A stretch of DNA of 34,466 nucleotides from Lobulomyces angularis (taxonomy: Eukaryota; Chytridiomycota; Chytridiomycetes; Lobulomycetales; Lobulomycetaceae): assembly GCA_027604685.1 (NCBI GenBank), contig JADHYX010000228.1, forward strand, positions 1-34,466, in the 5' to 3' direction. The stretch's first letter is position 1. Each line of letters begins with the position of its first letter. Below, one piece after another: positions 11,501 to 23,317 of this stretch. The notes under the pieces were generated by a model. The model was given only the letters and a program-made list of their open reading frames with translations, did not search any database and was not told where the DNA came from. A program made the translations under genes and the position numbers.

Positions 11501-14500
11501 AAGGGCTTTACAATTAAAAAAACCTGTTTTGCTTGAAGGAAGTCCTGGTATCTTTTATAATATCATATTTTTTTTTTATTAATAAAGCAAAGGGGTTGGA
11601 AAGACAGCATTAATTGCTAACTTGGCTGCGATATCTGGTAGAAAATTAGTTAGGATTAACTTAAGTGAGCATACTGATTTAACAGATTTATTTGGCTCAG
11701 ATTTACCTGTTGAGGAGGACTATTTAAAAAATACTAGTGGGCCAGAGTTTGCTTGGAGAGATGGTAGAAAATTTAAACATTTTATTAACTTTTGGTAGGT
11801 CCTTTTTTACAAGCGATGAAATGTGGTGACTGGATTTTACTGGATGAGCTAAATTTGGCATCCCAACAAGTTTTGGAGGGTCTTAACGCATGTTTAGATC
11901 ATCGCGGTGCTGTATTTATTCCAGAACTTCAACGGGAATTTTTGTGTTCTTCAAAATTTAGAGTTTTTGGTGCTCAAAACCCTCAGTCACAAGGTGGTGG
12001 CAGAAAAGGTTTACCGAAGAGTTTTGTCAATAGATTTACGCAAGTTTTCGTAACAGCGTTAGAGGAAGCTGATTTAAAGTTTATAGTGTCTTCCTTGCAC
12101 CCAAGGGTTTCTGATAGTGTTGCATCGAAAATGATTAGTTTTGTTGATGGAATTCATCAAGAATTAATTCAAAGTAGGAATTTTGGTATTTGCGGTAGCC
12201 CATGGGAATTTAATTTAAGAGATATTATGCGCTGGATAAATTTAGTTGAAGCTTTTTCGAACGAGCAAGTAATAACTGATTGTTCATTACCAGGTCGCTT
12301 TCTAAATATGGTTTTTATCCAAAGAGTGAGAACTCTTGAAGATAGGATGCGTATTAAAGAAATTTTTTTTAATGTTTTTGGCAGTTTACCAAATGATATT
12401 GACTCAAACCCTCACTTTCGGATTACTCCAGACTGGTTGGAAGTTGGCGAAACAAAATTACAACGCAAAACATCATATTTAAAATCATCTTCTCATATTG
12501 GTGAAATCATACATAACTCCTTACCAATTTTGCAGTCTTTGATGAATTCCGTTAAAATGAATGAAATGGTTTTGCTAACGGGACCCACTGCATGTGGAAA
12601 GAGCAGCATTATTCGCTTGTTAGCTAACTTGACAGGAAATGAACTGGAAGAATTTGCCATGAATGGAGGAGTTGATACAGGTGTTGTTAGTTCTACGCAA
12701 ATAATAATTTATTTTTTTTTTAGTTGAATTATTAGGAGGATTTGAACAAGCTGACTTAATGAGGAGACAAGAAAATATTATCAGTCATATTCACCAAGTT
12801 CTTACATTAATAGTACGCAATTTATTAACATCAGATGCAGGAAGATGTACAGATCAAATTTCATTGTTGCAAAGCCAATTCAAGTCGATAGAATTTCATG
12901 AATCTAAAAAAAAAAAAGACTGGGTTGAACGCACTTTGGAATTACTTAAAACTTTGGAAAATCTAGAAAAGCAAATGAAATTTGGATGTGGTCACCTCTT
13001 TTTTAAGATTTATGATTTGGTTAAGTATTACACAAACTTGCAAAATAGAGGAGTCCATGGCAGCTTTGAGTGGGTTGACGGCACACTTATTCGTGCAATG
13101 GAAGACGGACACTGGGTTTTGATTGACAAGTAAAACTTCAAATTTTTAATTCATATCTTAAATTTCATAGTGTGAATTTCTGTTCACCTTCTGTTTTAGA
13201 TCGATTGAACTCCCTTTTTGAACCAAATGGAACATTAATGATAAATGAAAGAGGCTTAGTCGATGGTGAAGTTAAAGTTATTAAACCTCATTCCAACTTC
13301 AGATTATTTTTAACCATGGATCCAAAATACGGTGAGATATCACGAGCAATGAGAAATCGCTCCGTGGAGTTATCTATGGTAGGGCACGAGTGGATGCCTG
13401 CAACTGCTTTAGCAACCTCCACCAAACCTAGAATATATGATTTTTTTAAAATCATAAATTCGCATGGATTGCATGGTATAAAATTTCACTTGCTTTTCTT
13501 TTTATTCCTTTTTTTTAACAAAAGCCCATTACTTGCAAGAAAACTTGTACAAAGTTCACTGTTTAATTTATAAGTTTAACTCGGAATTTTCAAGCAACAA
13601 CCTAAAAAATGATATTGACGATTACTGTATTGTTAGACTATGCAAACTAATTCTTGAAAGATCCCAACGAGGTGGATTTTATAAAGGGCTCTTAAGGAAG
13701 TGTCTTGATGACATTTATATGGTTGAAGACTTGCTATCAGATTGTGGCTTGGCCGTATTACCAATACAAACGAAGGAAATATTACTTACAGCGCAAAAGG
13801 ATATTCTGAATTTGATAGCTGAAATGGAGAACAAACTTTTTGAAATGAATTTAACATATTCTTCGATTTTGGAACATTTCAGTATGGAACAATCCGCCTC
13901 CTATTTTTGGCCAAAAGCTATTGATGGATCATTTATTACAGTTAACTCAAAGTTAGCTAAAATATCGGTGAGAGGATCTTTAATTAAGAGCTTCAAGCAC
14001 CTTAACAGTGATGGAAAAACTGCATTTGCTTTATTGAAACATTTTGTTAAGGATCTTAATTTTGATGAGTGGAACTTAACTTTGATATGGTTGGCATATT
14101 CCTCGGCTGTTACAAAGTCTCCTTTACTATGCAAACTTTTAGTCTTCTTAAGTTTTGAATTTGACAAAAACGCCATTTTACTACTACGAAAATTTGAGCC
14201 TTCTACAGACGAAAACGTAACAAGTTTTAATATTCGAATAATTTCATTATTTTTTATAATTTTAGATATCGCTATATCAAGCCCATCTTGAAATTTGGGT
14301 TAGATCAATGTTTCTTGATTTTGAATCCAAAAAAGAATATTTTGAAAACTCTGCTAAAAAATTATCAGATTTATCTTTTATCCAACGTTCATTTGCTTTT
14401 AACAATGGTAAAATTGGGCACTCTCAGTTAGTTTTCGATTTTGTTCAGTGGCTGTATCCGCTGTTTTGTGTACTACAAAAAGTGCTACGCGAGTTTGTCT

Positions 14501-17500
14501 ACTCAATGGAAAATAAGGTTTTTATTAATGACTAGTGATTACAATTAATTTCAATGCTAATTGATTTAGTTAAGCTTGGAAGTACTACAATTTTTAGAAA
14601 GGCTGGAAAATTTTTGGTATTCTGTTCAAAAACAGATGGTAGAATTTAGCGAGTTCGCTATAGTTTTAAAACGGTTAAAAAAGTCAATCAACTCAGCTCC
14701 CATTTCTGAATATTTAATTAATAAAAACTCTTTGCAAACTGAGGTGGATGCATTAATAAATCATATTGAAACTTCAATTGGCTTGAATTCTATATCCCGA
14801 TTGAGTAATATGTGGAAATCCACTGCTGTAAACACTTTAAAAAATGCTGAGTTGTTGGAAACCTATGAGAAATTCAAAGAGAATAGCAGTTTTTTTAATT
14901 TGAACGTTGCCAATTTAAAATGTAAAATAAAAAATTTCCATTGTTGATGACATCTTAAAATATTTTTAATCAAGGTTTGCTTGTGAACTTGGCTAGCTTT
15001 TCTGACTTTGAATCATTAGAGGCCGTACTTAACGGTTCTTCCACACTCTATTATCTTAACGAACAAGACAAATTTGACACTGCTACCACTGAATTGGTAG
15101 AGGTACTCAAAGCAGTTCCAACTGCAATATTTTTAAAACTGAAAACTTCAAAAAAAAATTACAGTGAAAAAATTGACAAGGCGATTAAATTTGAATCGCA
15201 CGATGAAAATTCTCTTATAATTCCTCTTAACATAATTGAAGAGTTTACTTCCCGATTTTTGAGATTGAAAACAATTCCAGCATTTGATAAATTTTGGATC
15301 ATAGAAGAAAGGAAACTGTTGTTTGAATTATCCAGAATTTATTCTTTATCCTCTTTGGAAGAGGTTAAGGTAAAATATTTTTAAATTTTATTGTATTTGA
15401 CTATGTTTCAGCATAACCTTGTTAATATTATACCCAAACTTTCTGGATACATTACCCAGAGTGTCCATTGGAGTTATAGGACACCAATTCATTTGGAACC
15501 ATTAAAACGTATCCTCTGGACTTATAACGATATTTCAAAGAAATTTCAAGTTGAAGGTATACTCTTTAAAATTTTTTTTCTTTTATTTATTTTTTTAGAT
15601 GACAAATTAAAGCAGTTTTTGAAGAGTGCTACTCTAGAAGCAAACTTAAATAATTCTAAAAGCACTTGGGTACAAGTATATTCTGTGATGTATGAGCAAC
15701 TGTTTACTTATAACAATCCTATCAATTTGGGTAGTTTCATCGAAAATTTTGATGCAACGGTTAACGTTGATTTGCATGTAAGTGAAGGTTTATAAAAAAT
15801 GTACTTAAAGTTATTCAAGTTAGGAACTTCGTTGGATGGCCCAGTTCTATTTTTTAAGCCTTTAAGTGCCATTTGTGGAATGTCTATCGTGTAAGTGAAA
15901 ACAACTTACAAATTTTCATCTGTAATTATTTGTAGAGGAGAAAGCCTTGAAAGTGTACCTGCTTATGCCAAAAATATTAAATTACAACAGTTATCACATT
16001 TAAAAGATTTTTATAAATTTGAAAAATTTGAATTGTTTTCGTACTTTCACACTGAATTTTTAAGTACAATTACCATAATGGAACAGGTATTCCCTTCCTC
16101 TTAAATCATTTATTAAATTTTTATGTTTAGCTCATTGATGGATTAGCAGAATCTAGCGATTGGGCAAGAATATTAAAAAACTTTTTTCACTTAATTCGCT
16201 GGTCCTTTAACTCCGTTATGCCGTTAAGTAAAGAAAACCTAACTTTAATTTTTGAATCTTTGAATAATTTGCAAAACGATGCTTCTTTGTATTCTGGGGA
16301 TATTCCCTTTGACTTAAATTTGATGTTATTGAGTTTTACTGATCTTTTAGCCTTTTCACCTACGACTTATGTAAATTTATCAAAATTCCAAATAGATGTG
16401 TCACTTAAATTTTTTATGTTTTACATTCCTCAATATCCCGTGGATCCAGCAATGTATGCAAAATACAAGTGCTTGTTTGTTGAAGATCAAATCGAACAAG
16501 TAAATGCTGATATAGAAATAAATTTGGGAATCGAAAGAAACATTAGCGGTAATTCAAGCAATCATACATTGTCATATTTTCATCAGAAGCTATCTGAATT
16601 TTCGAAATCTCTAAAGAAATATGCATCAAAATTGAAACTACGTCCAGAAAAATCGTCAATAAATGAACTTCACCGAGATTTACAATTATTTATACAAACC
16701 ATAGCATCTCAGCGAATTATTAATGATCTTGTTCAAGAGATACTAAACCCTATGACAATTAATGCAGCAAAACAAAAAGAAATTTCATTGCAACATAATT
16801 TAACAGCGTTTATTGAAAAGATGGAGACCAAATATTCACTATATCTTGATATTTTACTGCCACTTTATTTTGCAATATATCATTTGAAAAATGCGTTAAA
16901 GATACTTGTGGAAAACATTAAAACTTCTGGAGACGAGAAATTTTCTAGCTCTCTCTCAAAGCTATTAAGCTTTAACGAAGTTAGTTCAAATGTCAATGAA
17001 AGAGAATCTTTGACAGCCACAATCGCATCATTGAGTGAATTGATCAGTATAACAACTTTAAATCCAGATGAAAAGATTAAATTACAATGGGATTTAACTT
17101 TTTCTTCTCTACTTCGCTGGAATTGCGAATCCATTACCAGGTCACTTCAAAATGACAATTTGAAAGTCACTCATTCCTTATTCCTTTCCCTCATTGAAAT
17201 TTGGGCAAAATTGCAAAAAAAAGAAGAAGAAGACCAGAAAAGCGCTGACTTCTACAAGTATAAAGTACAGGAAACCAAGATACTCACTGAAGAGGAATTT
17301 AATGAACAGGAATTTTCACATTCTTTTCCAGATTTTTATGAAAATTTTGCGTTTGCTGAGGAAAATTCTGTACTAAACACTGAAATTGTCAACAAGACCT
17401 TAAAAAAAGAAAGCTACTTCAAAATTGATGATATAACTGCACATCAAATAAGGTTACTTCATATGTCAACAGTTGATTCAGCCCTTCCAAAGTCCATGTT

Positions 17501-20500
17501 ATTTCAGGAAGTTTGGGGTAATGCATTTTATTCGTCCTTCTTAGCCATTTGGAAGATTTTTGCAAACTCAAACCTTAACATTAACGGGAGCCTTGATGAT
17601 CATGCTCACAGCGGATTGGTTTTTTTAACAGATGCTTCCATTAAAGCTTTAAATGTTGGCTTCCCTAATATTTTTGGAAAGTACGATTTTTATAAGCACC
17701 CTAATGTGACAGAAGCAAACCAGGTTATTTCCCTGCTTTACTCTTTTGACAAAAGATTATCCGAACTACTTGAGCAATGGCCAGATCATGTGATGTTGCT
17801 CCAATTATCCAGAATATGTACTAGAATGGTTAGTTTTCCAATAACATCACCAATTCCAAAATTTATGGTTGGTTTGGAATTGTTATTGCAAAAAATTGAC
17901 GATTGGGAAAAATATGCTAGTCGTAACGTTTCTTTGAAGGGAGAAATGCAATCCATATCAAATCTGGTAGTGCGTTGGAGGAAATTAGAACTGCAATCCT
18001 GGCGAGATCTTCTTGACTTAGAGGATTATTACAGCTATGCAAGGACCTCTCAATTATGGTTTCATATGTTTCGGATGGTATCTGGTTTTATTGTAACTGA
18101 TGCAGCTAGTAGCGAAGAGGTGAGATTATAATGACGCCAATAAACTTAATTTTTTTTGATAGGCTGTAGACGAAAATTCCATATTGAGTGTTTTGGATCA
18201 AATTTGTCTCACTTCTAAATTTGGTGAATATTTTGGGAGGCTGGAACTATTAAAAATTTTTCATAAATATTTAACCAATCTACAAACTCACTTTTCGCAC
18301 TTTACTAATAACTTGCAAAAACTTCAGAGTATGTTTAGTAATGTTTACCACTATTATGGACAATTTCAAAGTGTAATTTCGGAAGAGATTCAAAGTAAAA
18401 GAAAATCCATTATGAAAGAGCTCCAAGATTATGTGCAAATAGCGTCATGGAAGGAAGTCACAGTGTTCGCTCTTAAAGAAAGTTCCATTAGATCACATCA
18501 TCACCTTAATAAATACTTAAAAAAATATCGTGAAGTGTTGGAAATGTCAGTGAAAGAGCTTATTCAACAATCTAATGTAACCGCTGTCACTGAAAAAAAT
18601 GATGATGTTTTTACTTACGAAAACGTAAAAATTGATAAAATTCTAGTGGTGCAGCCAATTGAATTTTCCAATGTAGGTAAATTGGAGATAGTAGGCAGTT
18701 TAGTTAATAAAATGTGGCACTTTCATACCAAAAATGCTGAAAATTCCGATGTAAAGCGCGTTGTTTCAAGTTTAAGTGATGTATCTACAGAAATTTTAAA
18801 TACAGTAAAGAGTTTTCAGGAAATGCAGTTGCAACCTAATTCAGGAGCTGCAAAATTACAAAAAACCGTTAGAAAGAAAGCACTCGTAGACTTGCATAGA
18901 TGCTTGGAATATCTGGGGATACCTAACAGATCCCATAATGCTCAAAAAAACCAAAATACATCCATTATTTTTTTCAAAAATTCTTTTAACCTTGCTGAAT
19001 CATATGCGATTACTGAAAAGTTGTGGGAAAATATCGATATTTCATTGCCTTCTGTTAAAAAACTTTTTTTAAAGGCATGGTTTAATTCTGAAAAATACTA
19101 CTTCAAAATTTTAGCAAAAATGACAAAATTGCGTTCAGCTGCGTTAGCATATTCTAGAGACCTTACTGAAAGAGAAATGAGCAAAAGTGTCAGTTTTTGT
19201 GAAGAACTTCTTCATCATATTTTTATTCAAAGGGATTTTATCATAGATCACAGTCAATACTTCTCTTCCCTACTCTTTTTATGTGGTAATTGGGCAAAAA
19301 TTTATAAGTTGCAAATTTCAAAAGTTAAATATTCCTTAATGCCTGGAGATAAATTTCTCTTCGCACTCGAAGATTCCCAAAATAAAGTAGATGATATAAT
19401 TGTATACTTAAACAAGGTTCAAATGCTTTTAAACGCGGAAAATACTTCAACAGGAATATTAAATGTAGATACTATACGAAATGACTTTATATTGCTAAAG
19501 CAGGTATTACAAAATGAGTGGGAACAGTACGCTGTAAAGGATAGTGGGGAAGTTTTTGTCCACTTAGTTCCAACATCCGCTATTAAGTTACTTAGAAGAA
19601 CTGTAGATGCAATAATGGTACTAAATATTGAAATTACGAAGGCCATGAAACATAAACCAGAATTATTGCACACATTTAAAGACTCAAACTCAGTTTGCGA
19701 TACATCTTCTATTGATCTACACTTAAAAAATTTAGAATACTATGAACATACAGAAGAAGTAATCAATTCGAATGTCTTACCTAAAAATCTTTCAGATTTG
19801 GTGGATCCTTGTGTGGATTCACTCTTAGTGTCATTTCAAGAATTAAAGAGATTGTCATCAGAAATAGAGGCTACTTCCTTCGATGAAGAAGTTAACAGCG
19901 ATCTTGATGAATTTGGTTTGCGTCAGGGAGATTTGATGAAGCAATTTAAACTAATTTCCGCTGCTTCCACAAGTAGGCAACTTAAGAGTGTTATTCAATT
20001 ATTAAGGAAAATTTCTGCCACAATAAGTGTAAAGGCACTCTCTGATTCAGTTGAAAATGTGGCTCCTCACCAGCCATTGTTTCTTGATGCCATTAAAATT
20101 GTAATTTGTTGTTTGTTCCCTCTTTTATATCAGTATACCCAATTTTTCCAACATTTTATGAATGGATTATCTTCGTATCATCGAGAACTTTGCAAATTAC
20201 AGTTTATCCTCTGCTCCACATTCACAAATATCTTTCAGAAAGGATATTGTTTGCCTGCTAATTCCAAAGAGGAGGAAGAAGGTGCGGATGAAGAAGCTGA
20301 AGGAACTGGATTCGCAGAAGGCCAGGGTGAGAAAGATGTTAGTGAAAATGTTGAAGATCAAGAAGAAGTAGAGGGATTAAAAAATGAAACACAAGAAAAC
20401 CGTGGTGTTCCGATCCCAGAAGAAGATAATGCAGTAGAAATGGATTTAGATTTTGAGGGAGAATTAGAAGATGTCAACAATGATGGAGAAGATGAGGAAG

Positions 20501-22983
20501 AGGGAAAGCAACAAGATAAAGACGAATTAGATGAACAGATGGGGAATCTTGATACAAATGATGCAGATGTTGTGGTAAAATTTTAAAGACTTTTTTTTTT
20601 AAATTAACTATTGGTACAGGATGAAAAAATGTGGGGAGACGACAACGAGCAAACAACTGAAAATGAGAAAACGGAAAAAAATTCTTCAGTAAATGCAAAA
20701 GATAATGAAGTGGAGACTGTTGCTAATGAATCAGAATTTAAAGAAAAGACAGCGAAGGAAGAAGACGGTGATAATTCTTCAGTAAAATCAGATGCAGGGG
20801 ACAATGCTCACGAGGAAGAAAATGAAGATGCTCTCGCAGAAGAAGAAGTTGAAGATAGTAATCAAACAGAAAATGTTAATAAGATGGAGAATTTAGAAGA
20901 TAACAGTGGGGTCGATGTAAAGAATGAAGAATCTGGGCAAAATAAAGAGGAAGAAGAAGAAGAACTGAATTTAGGAGATGAGTTGAATTTTGAAGAAAAT
21001 GGTCAAGAAGGTAAAGAAGAAACTAATGACTCCGAAAATATCCCTGACTCACCAATACCAGATTCTGAATGCAATGAGAAAATTCCAGAAGTAGAAAACA
21101 ACACTGATGAAAACTTAAATGAGGATAATTTTGAAACTGCAGATAAATTAAATACTGATGACGCCCTTGAGGAAGAAAATGTAGATGCAGATAATACCCC
21201 TGAAGAAGAAAAAGAAGAAAACAAAATGATCAATAATGATGATGGTGGGGAGAAGCAAGGCAATTTGGAAGAGGAGGAAGCAGAAGAGACAGAAGACTTA
21301 TTGACAAAAGAAGAGAAATTCAACAAAGAAAGCTTTCAACAAAATTTCGGAGTTGAAGGAGATAATGGTGATGCAACAGAAGGAGTGCTAGAAAATTCTT
21401 TTGCCAACAGTGTAGATAATGCGAATACAAATACTTCTCCAGAAAATACAGCAGAAAATGGAAGAAAAGGCATGAAAGAAGAAATGCAAAGTACTGACGA
21501 ACAAAAAAAATCCAGTGATCCTAACCCTCGTCGAAATATGGGTGATGCTTTAAAACACTGGATGACAAAATTAAAAAATTTGCAAGATAATAACGAATTA
21601 GAAATACCTGAAAAAGAGGAATACAATTATGATGCAACAGACGAAAGTGCTGCGTTTATGTATGTTAAAGAAGATGATTTGTCAGACGCGATGCAAGCGT
21701 TGGATACTGCAACAGGCGAACAAGCAAAAGAAAACAAAATCACACAGGATGATAAAAATGAAATTAATGACAGTGAAATGGAAGATATAGAGATGAACGA
21801 AGAAAAATTACCTGAAGAAAATGTCGATTATGATCCTGTAAGCGATGTCAAGTCATCGAATAATAAAGGTAACGAATTATCTGACCAAATGAAGAAGAGT
21901 GCTATTGAAACCAGCGAAAGTAACGAAATAATTGATGAGTCCAAGTTAGAAATTGAAAATAACCATTCTGATGATCCTAAAATACCAAATTTAATTGAAG
22001 AAAAAATTACCAGAGAAAATTTATTAAAAGATTTAGAAGATTTAAGCGATGATGAGGAGAAGTTGGATTATGAAAATTTAAGAATAGAGTTAGATGAAGG
22101 AACAAGGAAGTGGATGGCAGATCCTGAAAGCAGAGAAAACTCCTTACAAGTGTGGAGAACATGTTGTAATTTAACTAGAGAACTTTCCTTTGAATTATCG
22201 GAGCAGTTACGATTAATACTTGAACCAACATTAGCAACAAAATTAAAAGGTGATTATAAAACTGGAAAAAGACTAAATATGAGAAAAGTTATACCATACA
22301 TCGCAAGCGATTATAAGAAAGATAAAATTTGGATGCGAAGAACTAAACCATCCAAAAGAACTTACCAAATTATGCTTGCCATTGATGATTCCAAATCTAT
22401 GTCGGAGTCGAAATCAATTCAGTTAGCTTACCAATCTTTAACATTAATTTCCACAGCATTGACGCAATTAGAAGCTGGAGATATCTCGGTGGTTAGTTTT
22501 GGAGAAGAGGCGAAATTGCTTCACCCATTTGAAAAAACTTTTAATGACGAAGCTGGTGCAACGGTGATATCAAGATTTACTTTTGATCAAGGAAAAACAC
22601 GGGTGAAGGAAATGTTAGAGTGTTGTATGGGAATATTTGAACATGCGCGAGGCTCTAGTAATAGTGAACTGTGGCAGTTGCAAATTGTTATTTCAGATGG
22701 TATTTGTGAAGATCATGAAAAGATTAGAAGTTTGGTGCGAAAAGCAGCAGATCAAAAAATTATGATAGTTTTTTTAATTTTGGATTGTAGAAAAGAATCT
22801 TTGTTAAAAATGACAACAGTTTCTTACGAAGAAGATTCCACGGGTAGCATGGTTTTACAGATGAACAAGTACATAGAAACCTTCCCCTTTGACTATTACA
22901 TAACTTTACGAAAAATAGAGTTGTTACCAGAAGTTTTATCTGAGACTTTAAGACAGTATTATTCATTGGTTGGAAACCATTAA
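5524..22983 (+). CDS. MDN1: Midasin, dynein-like AAA ATPase of 60S ribosome biogenesis
   Basis: Giant nuclear ATPase that strips assembly factors (Ytm1, Rsa4) from pre-60S particles. Twenty-five exons join to 5434 codons plus stop (yeast about 4900, human about 5600). Introns: 5949-5991, 6071-6127, 6445-6522, 6870-6913, 7140-7197, 8477-8526, 9296-9351, 9507-9551, 10025-10078, 11548-11592, 11764-11798, 12681-12723, 13130-13170, 13476-13524, 14217-14265, 14518-14569, 14922-14974, 15370-15411, 15557-15598, 15778-15819, 15891-15935, 16087-16130, 18120-18162, 20575-20619. Six P-loops: GYSGVGKT (about residue 369), GETGTGKT (704), GPTSAGKT (1147), GETGCGKT (1450), GSPGVGKT (1846), GPTACGKS (2164). 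Walker B is canonical in AAA2-5 (LDE), IED in AAA1 and IDN in AAA6. Then follow a long helical linker, an acidic tail and the MIDAS domain. The start is the first ATG of the open frame. Intron 16 has a weak GTTTTT donor, and one exon-intron border there is less certain. Confidence 0.96.
20270..22080 (+). other. MDN1: Acidic D/E-rich region of midasin
   Basis: From the end of exon 24 through most of exon 25 (about residues 4546-5135) the frame is dominated by Glu, Asp and Asn with short EEEEE and EDEEEG runs. It has no predicted fold and is broken only by a short helical patch around MGDALKHWMTKLKNLQ. Midasins from yeast to human carry a flexible acidic tether here that lets the MIDAS domain swing onto the AAA ring. 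It is interrupted by the 45-bp intron 24. Confidence 0.85.
22366..22983 (+). other. MDN1: C-terminal MIDAS (von Willebrand A-like) domain of midasin
   Basis: The metal-ion-dependent adhesion motif DxSxS is present as DDSKS (nt 22384-22398), followed by a candidate threonine ligand in QGKTRV and the ISDG aspartate. In the family this domain grips the ubiquitin-like domains of Rsa4 and Ytm1. The protein ends 29 residues after TFPFDYYITLRK, as expected for the family C terminus. Confidence 0.9.
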
Positions 22984-23076
22984 TTTTTAAATTTTTTTTG
23001 TAATTAATAGATATTAAATATTAGATTTTATTTTTTTTCTAATGTATTTGTAAATTAAAAAATAGAAGAAAGTTAA

Positions 23077-23082
23077 AATAAA
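23077..23082 (+). terminator. AATAAA polyadenylation-signal candidate of MDN1
   Basis: AATAAA lies 94 nt past the MDN1 stop, in a short spacer before the next gene. Low information content in AT-rich DNA. Confidence 0.35.
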
Positions 23083-23110
23083 GAAACTATCTATGGTTTA
23101 AAAAAAGGGG

Positions 23111-23146
23111 GCTTGTGAGTTGAGGCTTCAATGAGTGAGGCTTGGC
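23111..23146 (+). promoter_or_regulatory. Short imperfect direct repeat upstream of the SH3 gene
   Basis: TGAGTTGAGGCTT is followed within 16 nt by TGAGTGAGGCTT in an otherwise A/T-dominated spacer of about 335 bp between MDN1 and the SH3 gene. The repeated GAGGCTT could be a binding site. This is only a compositional observation. Confidence 0.25.
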
Positions 23147-23317
23147 GTTAATTTTCTTTAAATTTTTTTACCTAGTTTTCTTTTGTGCATTTTCTTTTGT
23201 TTTGCAAGATTGTTTTTTCTGACACTCATTAAAGCCTGGTTTCAATTTTCTTTATTTGACTTGTTTCGAACCTCGTTCTTGTCTATAAAAGCTGAGTCAA
23301 ATTCTAATATTCAACCT

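Noticed and set aside
21003..21626. Minus-strand open frames of 107 and 96 codons rich in Ser and Phe
   Set aside because: They mirror the GAA/GAT-rich acidic region of midasin; antisense of Glu/Asp codons gives Ser/Phe/Leu frames by composition.
5524..22983. Many in-frame stops in midasin, suggesting a pseudogene
   Set aside because: Each stop falls in a short interval with GT..AG ends, and removing all 24 restores one frame of 5435 codons with conserved motifs on both sides.
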